This document shows positions 24,354-31,741 of a stretch of DNA of 64,000 nt, in pieces (the first letter of the stretch is position 1; each line of letters starts with the position of its first letter). This DNA is from JAGOCV01 sp049445855 (lineage in GTDB: Bacteria > Pseudomonadota > Gammaproteobacteria > Burkholderiales > Burkholderiaceae_C). The stretch spans positions 1 through 64,000 of the forward strand of contig NZ_JBMSDV010000006.1 of assembly GCF_049445855.1 (NCBI RefSeq). The letters run 5' to 3'. The notes below the pieces were generated by a model. The model had not been told where the DNA came from. It saw only the letters and a list, made by a program, of their open reading frames with translations, and made no database searches. A program made the position numbers and the translations under genes.

Positions 24354-25370
24354 TCAGATCACCTTGACCAACTGCTTCCCGAAGTTGCGCCCCTTGAGCA
24401 GACCGATGAATGCGGCAGGCGCTGCTTCCAGCCCCTGTGCCACGGATTCGCGCGGCCGCAGCTTGCCGCTGCCGACCAGTCCGCCGAGCTCGCGCAGCGC
24501 CTCAGGCCAGACCTCCATGTGCTCGCTGACGATGAAGCCTTCGATCCGCAGGCGGCTGACGAGCAACGCGCGCGGGTTGGCCAGCGGGATCGGCTGGCCG
24601 TCGTAGCCGGAGATCAACCCGCACAACGCGATACGGCCGAACGCGTTCATGCGATCGAGCACCGCGTCGAAGATGTAGCCACCGACATTCTCGAAGTGGC
24701 CATCGATGCCGTCCGGGCATGCGGCATCGAGTGCCTTGCCGATGGAGGACGCGTCCGGGTGCGTGCGGTAGTCGATGCAGGCATCGAAGCCGAGCTCTTC
24801 CGTCACGTAGCGGCACTTGTCTTCGCCACCCGCAACACCCACCACACGGCAACCGCGCGCCTTGGCCAGCGCGCCGAAAGCACTTCCCACCGCGCCGCTG
24901 GCCGCCGTGACGACCAGCGTGTTGCCCGCCTTCGGCTCGATGATCTTCACGAGGCCGTACCAGGCTGTCACGCCCGGCATGCCGACCGCGCCCAGATAGT
25001 GGCTGAGCGGTACGTGCGTCGTGTCCACCTTGCGCAGCGAGCCGGGCTGCGACGCGTCTGCCACGCTGAAATGCTGCCAGCCGCCGAAGCCGACGACCTT
25101 GTCGCCCGGCGTGTAACCGGGATGACGGCTTTCGACGACTTCGCCCACCGTGCCGCCCTGCATGACCTGTCCGAGCGGCTGGGGCACCGCATAGCTCTTG
25201 GACTCGCTCATGCGCCCGCGCATGTAAGGGTCCAGGCTGAGGTAGTGATGGCGCACGAGCACGTGCCCGTCCTTGAGCGGCGGCGTCTCCGTCTGTGCGA
25301 TGCGGAAGTTGGCCTCGCTGGCTTCACCCGTCGGGCGGTTGTCCAGCACGATCTGCAGGTTGGCGGGCAT
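24354..25370 (-). CDS. NADP-dependent MDR-family oxidoreductase (CurA-like)
   Basis: This 338-residue protein is a zinc-free medium-chain dehydrogenase/reductase of the leukotriene B4 12-hydroxydehydrogenase/CurA type. The YLSLDPYMRGRM block opens the substrate domain and AASGAVGSAFGALAKARGC is the nucleotide loop. Members reduce the carbon-carbon double bond of alpha,beta-unsaturated ketones or aldehydes with NADPH. It lies 51 bases after the thioesterase gene and one base before the AidB-like gene. Confidence 0.9.
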   Translation of the reverse strand: MPANLQIVLDNRPTGEASEANFRIAQTETPPLKDGHVLVRHHYLSLDPYMRGRMSESKSYAVPQPLGQVMQGGTVGEVVESRHPGYTPGDKVVGFGGWQHFSVADASQPGSLRKVDTTHVPLSHYLGAVGMPGVTAWYGLVKIIEPKAGNTLVVTAASGAVGSAFGALAKARGCRVVGVAGGEDKCRYVTEELGFDACIDYRTHPDASSIGKALDAACPDGIDGHFENVGGYIFDAVLDRMNAFGRIALCGLISGYDGQPIPLANPRALLVSRLRIEGFIVSEHMEVWPEALRELGGLVGSGKLRPRESVAQGLEAAPAAFIGLLKGRNFGKQLVKVI

Positions 25371-25421
25371 GTTGTCTCCTTGACTTGAAGCCGGCCACGG
25401 GCCCTCTGGCAGAGGGGCCCG

Positions 25422-25844
25422 TCAGTCGGTCGGCAGGTTGGGTGCGGGCCCGCCGCTTTCCGGCGGTGGACGCGGCACATAGCGGAAAGTGCCGGTGGCA
25501 TGCGTGCAGGCACGGCCCTCGGCGTCGTAAATGGTGGCTTCCACAAAGGCCATCTTGGTCGTGCGATGCAGAAGCCGGCCCTTGCCGGTGAGCACACCGC
25601 GTGCAGGCTGCATGAAGCTCGTCTTCATCTCGATGGTGACCACGCCCGAGGCCGGCTGGACGCTGCGCGCGGCGGCGGCCATGGTCACGTCGAGCAGGGT
25701 CATGCAGGCGCCGCCGTGCGTGACGTCGAAGGAGTTCAGATGCTCGGGCTTCGGGTCATAGCGCAACTCCGACTGCCCGTCCGAGAAGACGTGCAGGCTG
25801 AAGCCGAGCAGCTCGACAAAGGGAATGTGCGCGCCGAAGTCCAT
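25422..25844 (-). CDS. PaaI-type hotdog thioesterase
   Basis: This 140-residue protein is a single hotdog domain of the PaaI/YdiI class. The segment LNSFDVTHGGACMTLLDVTM holds the catalytic acidic residue and the HGG loop, and the strand VVTIEMKTSFMQPA follows. It would hydrolyse an acyl- or aryl-CoA and free CoA during catabolism. It is 18 bases after the SDR gene upstream and belongs to the same operon. Confidence 0.88.
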   Translation of the reverse strand: MDFGAHIPFVELLGFSLHVFSDGQSELRYDPKPEHLNSFDVTHGGACMTLLDVTMAAAARSVQPASGVVTIEMKTSFMQPARGVLTGKGRLLHRTTKMAFVEATIYDAEGRACTHATGTFRYVPRPPPESGGPAPNLPTD

Positions 25845-25862
25845 GCACCACCTGCCGGATGA

Positions 25863-26660
25863 TCAGCCGCCCGTGACGATGCTCACGCCACCGTCCACCG
25901 CCAGCCACTGGCCGGTGATGTGCTTGCCGGCGTCGGAGGCGTAGAGCACGCACAGGCCCTTGAGGTCTTCGTCGTCGCCCAGGCGCTGCAGCGGCGCGTG
26001 GGCGGCCAGCTTGTCCTCGCCCATGGCCTTGAGCGTGCCGGCCGTCATCTTGCTCGGAAAGAAACCCGGGCAGATGGCGTTGACGGTGATGTTGTACTTG
26101 CCCCATTCGGCGGCCAGCGCGCGCGTGAAGTTGATCACCGCGCCCTTGGACGTGTTGTAGGCAATCGTATTCATGCCGGCCGGGTTGCCACCCAGCCCCG
26201 CGATGGACGCGAGGTTGATGATGCGCCCGCTGCGCCGTTCGATCATGCTTTTCTTCGCAATGCGCTGCGACAGCAGGAAATAGCCCCGCACGTTGAGGTT
26301 CATCACCTTGTCCCACGCTTCCGTCGGATGGTCTTCCGCCGGCGCACCCCAGGCAGCGCCGGCGTTGTTGACGAGGATGTCCACCTGGCCGAATTTCGCC
26401 AGCGTCTCATCCGCCAGGCGGTGGATGTCGGACTCGATTGCGCAATCCGCGGCGATATATTGCGCGTCGATGCCTGACTTCTTCAGGTCGGCCACCGACT
26501 CTTCCAGATCGGCCGCCTTGCGCGAACTCACCATGATGCGCGCGCCGGCCTCGCCGAGGGCCTGGGCCATCTGCAGGCCGAGGCCACGCGATCCGCCGGT
26601 GACGAGCGCGGTCTTGCCCGTCAGATCGAACAGTTTCTGGATGCTGCGGGGTGTCGTCAT
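25863..26660 (-). CDS. SDR-family oxidoreductase
   Basis: This 265-residue classical SDR has TGGSRGLG for cofactor binding, NNAGAAWG and the YNTSK catalytic pair, and ends with GQWLAVDGGVSIVTGG, typical of FabG-like enzymes. The start at 26660 overlaps the stop of the Dabb gene by four bases (ATGA). Within this operon it may serve as a 3-hydroxyacyl-CoA or related alcohol dehydrogenase. Confidence 0.9.
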   Translation of the reverse strand: MTTPRSIQKLFDLTGKTALVTGGSRGLGLQMAQALGEAGARIMVSSRKAADLEESVADLKKSGIDAQYIAADCAIESDIHRLADETLAKFGQVDILVNNAGAAWGAPAEDHPTEAWDKVMNLNVRGYFLLSQRIAKKSMIERRSGRIINLASIAGLGGNPAGMNTIAYNTSKGAVINFTRALAAEWGKYNITVNAICPGFFPSKMTAGTLKAMGEDKLAAHAPLQRLGDDEDLKGLCVLYASDAGKHITGQWLAVDGGVSIVTGG

Positions 26661-26977
26661 GTCCTGGTTGTTCCTTGGATTTCGTAGTCCATGCACTGGC
26701 GCTCCAGCCGCACGGCGCTCATGAAAGGCTTGAGTGCCACATGGCGCGGATGTTCCTGGTAAGCCTGCAGCGCCGCTGCGTCCTCGAACACGCAATTGAG
26801 CACGAGGTCATAGGTGCATTCGAAGCCCGATTGTGCGATGGCGACTTCGAACTCGCGTGTCCCCGGCGCGATATCGGCGCAGGCGTCCAGCAATGCCTTG
26901 GCCTTGCGCAAGTTCGTCGCCCTGTCGGCGCCGTCGGCGCTTTCGTGGAATTTCCACATCACGATGTGGCGGATCAT
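26657..26977 (-). CDS. Dabb-domain (stress-response A/B barrel) protein
   Basis: This 106-residue protein is a ferredoxin-like dimeric A/B barrel of the Dabb family. It begins IRHIVMWKFH, as the family does, and contains YDLVLNCVFEDAAALQAYQEHPRH. Some Dabb proteins are cyclases or monooxygenase-like enzymes, and most are uncharacterised. It overlaps the SDR gene downstream and the small membrane protein gene upstream by four bases each, so it is translated as part of the operon. Confidence 0.85.
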   Translation of the reverse strand: MIRHIVMWKFHESADGADRATNLRKAKALLDACADIAPGTREFEVAIAQSGFECTYDLVLNCVFEDAAALQAYQEHPRHVALKPFMSAVRLERQCMDYEIQGTTRT

Positions 26978-27186
26978 GGACCCTCCTTCAGCCGGGAACG
27001 CACATAAATGAGCGCGAAGCCCAGGGCCGCCGCGATGCCACCCATGACGAACAGCACGGTGGACGTGAGATCGGCGGGCTCTTCGAAGCGCTGCACCGCA
27101 CAGCCGAGCACCACGCCGAACAAGCCGCCGTAGATGAGCACCCAGATCCAGATTTCCAGTCGCGCCAGCGTTGTCGCCGACGCCAT
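26974..27186 (-). CDS. Small two-helix membrane protein
   Basis: This 70-residue protein has two hydrophobic segments, IWIWVLIYGGLFGVVLGCAV (12-31) and STVLFVMGGIAAALGFALIY (42-61), with a charged tail RSRLKEG. I do not recognise a family. The ATG shares one base with the stop of the acyl-CoA dehydrogenase gene (TGATG), and the end overlaps the Dabb gene by four bases, so coding status is well supported by its neighbours. It may anchor or regulate an operon enzyme at the membrane. Confidence 0.75.
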   Translation of the reverse strand: MASATTLARLEIWIWVLIYGGLFGVVLGCAVQRFEEPADLTSTVLFVMGGIAAALGFALIYVRSRLKEGP

Positions 27187-29018
27187 CAGAACGCCTCTTC
27201 AGGAAAGCCTGCGCAGGTCAGGTCGCGGGTTTCGACGACTTTCAGCCAGGCGTCGATCTTGGGGAGTTCGTAGTGGAAGAAGTACTGCATGGCGCCCGTC
27301 CGGCCGTTGGTCATGGGCTGTGATTCTGCCGCATCGCCTTCAACCGCACTCAGCGCCACGTCAAGGCTGATCCACGCCATGACGGTGTGGCCGAACGCCT
27401 GCATGTAGGGCACGGCGTTGGGCAGCGCATGCGCGGGGTCGCCCGTGGCCCATGCGGCCTTGGTGGCCGCGCCGATGTGGGCCAGCGCCTTGCCCAGCGC
27501 ATTGGCATGCGTGGCAAACCCGGGCAGATGGATGGCGCGCTCGATCGTCGCGTTGATGCGGGCGGCCAGCAACTGCAGGCCGCGCCCGCCTTCCATGACC
27601 ACCTTTCGGCCCAGCAGGTCGGCCGCCTGGATGCCGTGCGTTCCCTCGTGGATCATGTTCAGGCGGTTGTCGCGCCAGTACTGCTCGACCGGGAAGTCGC
27701 GCGTGTAACCGTAGCCGCCGTGGATCTGGATGGCCAGTGAATTCGCTTCGAGGCACCACTCGCTGGGCCAGCTCTTGGCCACGGGCGTCAGCACTTCCAG
27801 CAGCAATCGCGCGTCGTCTGCCGACTGCGGCTCACCGGTGTGCTGCTCGTCCACCAGACGCGCACAGTACAGCAGCAGCGCCAGCGAACTTTCGCAATAC
27901 GACTTCTGTGCCAGCAGCATGCGTTTGACGTCGGCGTGCTCGATGATGCGCACCTGCGGTTGGGCGGCGTCCTTGCCAGCCACGCCGATGGGCCGGCCCT
28001 GCGGACGGTTGCGCGCGTAGTCGAGCGAAGCCTCGTAGCCGGCCATGCCGAGCATCGTCGCCGCCATGCCGATGCCGATGCGCGCCTCGTTCATCATGTG
28101 GAACATGCAGCGCAGGCCTTCACCCGGCTTGCCGACCAGATAGCCCACCGCGCCGGCCTGCCCGCCTACCGGGAACTTGCCCTCGCCAAAATTGAGCAGC
28201 GTGTTGGTGGTACCGCGCCAGCCGAGCTTGTGGTTCAGGCCGGCCAGCGCCACGTCGTTGCGCACGCCGGTGAGCTGGCCCTGCTCGTCCACCAGCTTCT
28301 TCGGCACGATGAACAGCGAGATGCCCCGCGTGCCCGGCACGAGCTTGCCGTCCGCACCCGGGATCTTGGCGAGCACCAGATGGATGATGTTCTCGGTCAT
28401 CTCGTGCTCGCCGGACGAGATCCACATCTTGTTGCCCTTGAGGCGGTAGCGTGGGCCGAGCGGGTCGGACGCGAAGTCATCGCCATCAGGCACCGCCCGC
28501 GTGGCCACGTCGCTCAGGGACGAGCCGGCCTGCGGTTCCGACAGGCACATCGTGCCGGACCAGCGGCCCGAGAATTCGTCGAGCGCGAACACCCTCTTCT
28601 GCGCTTCGGTGCCATGTGCCATCAGCAAATTGGCGTTGCCGACCGTGAGCAGGCTCGAACTGATACTCACCGAGGCCATCGCGAAGAACGAATTCGCCGC
28701 CGCCTCGACCGTGTACGGCAGTTGCATGCCGCCGATGTCGTAGTCCTGCGCGGCGCTCAGCATGCCGGACTCGGCATAGGCCTTGCGCGCGTCATGTGTC
28801 GCCTGCGGCAGGATCACTTTCTCGCCGTCGAAGTGCGGCTCCTGCGTGTCGACGAGCCGGTTGAACGGCGCGTACTTCTCACGCGCGATGCGCTCGCAGG
28901 TGTCGAGCACCGCGTCGAAGGTCTCGCGCGAATGCTCGGCAAAGCGCTCGCGTGCCGTCAGCGACTGGACGTCGAGCCAGTGATGCAGCAGGAAGTCGAG
29001 TGTGGCGCGCAGGGCCAT
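27186..29018 (-). CDS. Acyl-CoA dehydrogenase with extended C-terminus (FadE-like)
   Basis: This 610-residue flavoprotein is of the long acyl-CoA dehydrogenase class with an added C-terminal domain. Visible blocks are MCLSEPQAGSSLSDVATRA (FAD site), KMWISSGEHEMTENIIHLVL, LGWRGTTNTLLNFGE, and the IHGGYGYTRDFPVEQYWRD catalytic segment. The first 160 residues hold the usual N-terminal domain. It catalyses the first step of beta-oxidation. It is 21 bases after the thiolase gene and shares a base with the small membrane protein gene. Confidence 0.92.
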   Translation of the reverse strand: MALRATLDFLLHHWLDVQSLTARERFAEHSRETFDAVLDTCERIAREKYAPFNRLVDTQEPHFDGEKVILPQATHDARKAYAESGMLSAAQDYDIGGMQLPYTVEAAANSFFAMASVSISSSLLTVGNANLLMAHGTEAQKRVFALDEFSGRWSGTMCLSEPQAGSSLSDVATRAVPDGDDFASDPLGPRYRLKGNKMWISSGEHEMTENIIHLVLAKIPGADGKLVPGTRGISLFIVPKKLVDEQGQLTGVRNDVALAGLNHKLGWRGTTNTLLNFGEGKFPVGGQAGAVGYLVGKPGEGLRCMFHMMNEARIGIGMAATMLGMAGYEASLDYARNRPQGRPIGVAGKDAAQPQVRIIEHADVKRMLLAQKSYCESSLALLLYCARLVDEQHTGEPQSADDARLLLEVLTPVAKSWPSEWCLEANSLAIQIHGGYGYTRDFPVEQYWRDNRLNMIHEGTHGIQAADLLGRKVVMEGGRGLQLLAARINATIERAIHLPGFATHANALGKALAHIGAATKAAWATGDPAHALPNAVPYMQAFGHTVMAWISLDVALSAVEGDAAESQPMTNGRTGAMQYFFHYELPKIDAWLKVVETRDLTCAGFPEEAF

Positions 29019-29039
29019 GAGCCGCTTTCGCTGCGCGCG

Positions 29040-30215
29040 TCAGAGCACTTCGAAAACGCCCGCAGCGCCCATGCCGCCGCCGATGCACATGGTCACCACG
29101 ACCTTCTTTGCGCCGCGGCGTTTGCCTTCGATGAGCGCATGGCCGGTCAGGCGCTGGCCCGACACGCCATAGGGGTGCCCGACCGCGATCGCGCCGCCGT
29201 TGACGTTGAGCAGTTCGGGCGGAATGCCCAGCTTGTCGCGGCAGTAGATCACCTGCACGGCGAAGGCTTCGTTCAGCTCCCACAGGTCGATGTCGCTGAT
29301 CTTGAGGCCCAGGTTCTTGAGCACCTTGGGCACGGCGAACACCGGGCCGATGCCCATTTCGTCGGGCTCGCAACCGGCCACCGCGAAGCCGAGGAAGCGG
29401 CCCAGGGGCTTCAAGCCCTTACGGCTGGCGTATTCCTCACTCACCACGGCGCAGGCGCCTGCGCCGTCGGAGAACTGGCTGGCGTTACCGGCCGACACCA
29501 CACCGCCCGGAACGGCGGAACGGATGCCCGAGATGCTTTCCTTCGTCGTGCCTTCGCGCAGGCCTTCATCCACGCTGGACGTCACTTCCTTGGTGATCAG
29601 CCCCAGCACCGGGTCGGCCACCCCGGCCTTGACCTTGATGGGCGCGATCTCGTCGGTGAACTTGCCGGCCGCCTGCGCGGCGCAGGCCTTCTGCTGGCTG
29701 GCCGCACCGTATTCGTCCATGGCGTCGCGGCTGATGTTGTAGCGCTTGGCGACCTGCTCGGCAGTTTCGAGCATCGACCAGTAGATTTCGGGCTTCTTCT
29801 TGTCGAGGTCGAGGTCGCGCAGCATGTGCTGGTTCATCTCCTGCTGCACGCATGAGATGCTTTCCACGCCGCCGGCCACGTACACCTCGCCTTCGCCCGA
29901 GATGATGCGTTGTGAAGCCAGTGCGATCGTCTGCAGGCCGGAAGAACAGAAGCGGTTGACCGTCATGCCCGACACGCTGATCGGCAGGTCGGCCATCAGC
30001 GCGATCTGGCGGGCGATGTTGGCGCCGGTCGCACCCTCGGGGTTCGCGCAGCCCATGATGACGTCTTCCACTTCGCCGCCTTCGATGCCGGCGCGCTGAA
30101 GCGCATGCTTGACCGCGTGGCCGCCCAGCGTTGCGCCGTGCGTCATGTTGAAAGCGCCCTTCCAGCTCTTGGCAAGCGGCGTGCGGGCGGTGGAGACGAT
30201 GACGGCTTTGGTCAT
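29040..30215 (-). CDS. Acetyl-CoA acyltransferase (thiolase)
   Basis: This 391-residue enzyme carries out the last step of beta-oxidation, splitting 3-ketoacyl-CoA. The nucleophile C90 is in VNRFCSSGLQTIA, the histidine in AVGHPYGVSGQRLTGH, and the second catalytic cysteine in VVTMCIGGGMGAAG. Length and motif spacing are complete. It lies 42 bases after the M20 peptidase gene and 21 before the acyl-CoA dehydrogenase. Beside the FadJ-like gene it completes a beta-oxidation set, though the intervening peptidase is unusual. Confidence 0.93.
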   Translation of the reverse strand: MTKAVIVSTARTPLAKSWKGAFNMTHGATLGGHAVKHALQRAGIEGGEVEDVIMGCANPEGATGANIARQIALMADLPISVSGMTVNRFCSSGLQTIALASQRIISGEGEVYVAGGVESISCVQQEMNQHMLRDLDLDKKKPEIYWSMLETAEQVAKRYNISRDAMDEYGAASQQKACAAQAAGKFTDEIAPIKVKAGVADPVLGLITKEVTSSVDEGLREGTTKESISGIRSAVPGGVVSAGNASQFSDGAGACAVVSEEYASRKGLKPLGRFLGFAVAGCEPDEMGIGPVFAVPKVLKNLGLKISDIDLWELNEAFAVQVIYCRDKLGIPPELLNVNGGAIAVGHPYGVSGQRLTGHALIEGKRRGAKKVVVTMCIGGGMGAAGVFEVL

Positions 30216-30257
30216 GGCGGTTCCTTTCTGGAGAAGTCTCGGATCAGGCGTTGGGAT

Positions 30258-31733
30258 TCAGGATGCCGGCGCGTTCAGGTTGCGCAGCAGCTGGTGATAG
30301 AAGCGCACCAGTTCCGCCAGGTTGGCGGTCGCGATGCGCTCGTCGGTGCCGTGCAGCCGGGGGAGGTCCTCCGGCTTCACCCGCACCGGCGAGAAGCGGT
30401 AGATGTTGTCGGTCAATCCGGTGAAATGATGCGAGTCTGACCCCGCTACATAGAGCGCAGGTGCGACCAGGACATCAGGGAATAGCGAGCGCATCGTGCG
30501 GTTCAGGGTCTGGTATGGCGCCGCCTCTGTCGGCGAGATGCCGGTCGGATCGACGGCACCCTGCATCTCGGTCACCTCGATGCCCTCGCCCACCTTGGAG
30601 CGAACGTGCGCCAGCACCGTCTGGCGTGTTTCGCCAGGCATGATCCGGAAGTTCACCACGGCCTCGGCCTGGCCGGGGATGACGTTGTCCTTGTTGCCTG
30701 CCTGCACGATCGTCAGTGCGGTTGTCGTGCGCAGCATGGCGTTCGTGCTGCCGCTCTTCTCGAGCTGCTTCTGCACGATCGGACCGAACAGCCAGAGGTT
30801 CGACAGCGCCACGCGCTGAAAGCCGCTCATCTCGGGCGCCATCGTCTCGAACATCTCGCGGGCCACGCCTTTCATGGCGGCCGGCAACTGCTCTTCGTCG
30901 AGCTTGCGCAGCGCAGCGCTGATGCGCGAGATGGCGGTGTTGCCCGGCGGCGGCGGCGCCGACGCATGCCCCGGCGTTCCCGTGGCTTTGAGCACGACGG
31001 AGATATAGCCCTTCTCCGCGATGCCGATGATGGCGACTGGTCTGGTCAGGCCCGGCATGAGACCGTCGGCAATGAACAGTCCTTCGTCCAGCACGAAGTC
31101 GAGCTGGACATTGCGAGATTTCAGCAGCGCTGCGATCGCCTTGGCACCGCGCAGACCGCTGACCTCTTCGTCCGCGCCGGAGATGACGTAGACGGTCTGC
31201 TTCGGCTGGAACCCGCCAGCCAGCAGCGTTTCGATGGCTTCGAGCTGCGCGATGAGGTTGCCCTTGTCGTCCCAGGCACCCCGGCCCCAGACAAAGCCGT
31301 CGCGGATTTCGCCGGCGAAGGGGCTGGACTTCCACTTGCCTTCAGTGCCCGGCTCGATGGGCACCACGTCATGGTGCGCCATGAGCGCGATGGGCTTCGC
31401 ACGGGCGTCCGTCCCGGTCCACGTGTAGAGCAAGGCATAACCGCCGACGAGTTCGCGCTTGAGCGACGCATGCACCCGCGGAAAGCGCTCCTGCAGGTAT
31501 GCATGGAACTTGAGGAACTCCGCGGCGTTCGCCTCCGGGTCCGTCAGGCTCGACACCGTCTGCAGGCGAATCGCGCCGGCCAGCTTCTCGGCGACGGCCT
31601 TTTCGTCCACGGCCAGCGGCGGCGCTGCCGGCACGTCGATCTGCCGGGAGCCCTGCCGCAGGGTGTTGACCGTGACGGCCACCACCAGCAGCACGACGAG
31701 CGCCAGCAATCCGGACAAGACACGTTTGATCAT
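30258..31733 (-). CDS. Membrane-anchored M20 family carboxypeptidase
   Basis: This 491-residue zinc peptidase has an N-terminal membrane segment (4-25, LSGLLALVVLLVVAVTVNTL) and then the M20 fold. Metal ligands are in LMAHHDVVP, GRGAWDDKGN and GADEEVSG, and the lid domain follows at about 235-350. Members of this PM20D1-like group hydrolyse or form N-acyl amino acids, which would fit an operon of acyl-CoA enzymes: it could release a fatty acid from an N-acyl amino acid. It lies eight bases after the FadJ-like gene. The link to N-acyl amino acids is inference from the subfamily. Confidence 0.88.
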   Translation of the reverse strand: MIKRVLSGLLALVVLLVVAVTVNTLRQGSRQIDVPAAPPLAVDEKAVAEKLAGAIRLQTVSSLTDPEANAAEFLKFHAYLQERFPRVHASLKRELVGGYALLYTWTGTDARAKPIALMAHHDVVPIEPGTEGKWKSSPFAGEIRDGFVWGRGAWDDKGNLIAQLEAIETLLAGGFQPKQTVYVISGADEEVSGLRGAKAIAALLKSRNVQLDFVLDEGLFIADGLMPGLTRPVAIIGIAEKGYISVVLKATGTPGHASAPPPPGNTAISRISAALRKLDEEQLPAAMKGVAREMFETMAPEMSGFQRVALSNLWLFGPIVQKQLEKSGSTNAMLRTTTALTIVQAGNKDNVIPGQAEAVVNFRIMPGETRQTVLAHVRSKVGEGIEVTEMQGAVDPTGISPTEAAPYQTLNRTMRSLFPDVLVAPALYVAGSDSHHFTGLTDNIYRFSPVRVKPEDLPRLHGTDERIATANLAELVRFYHQLLRNLNAPAS

Positions 31734-31741
31734 GGGCTGGA

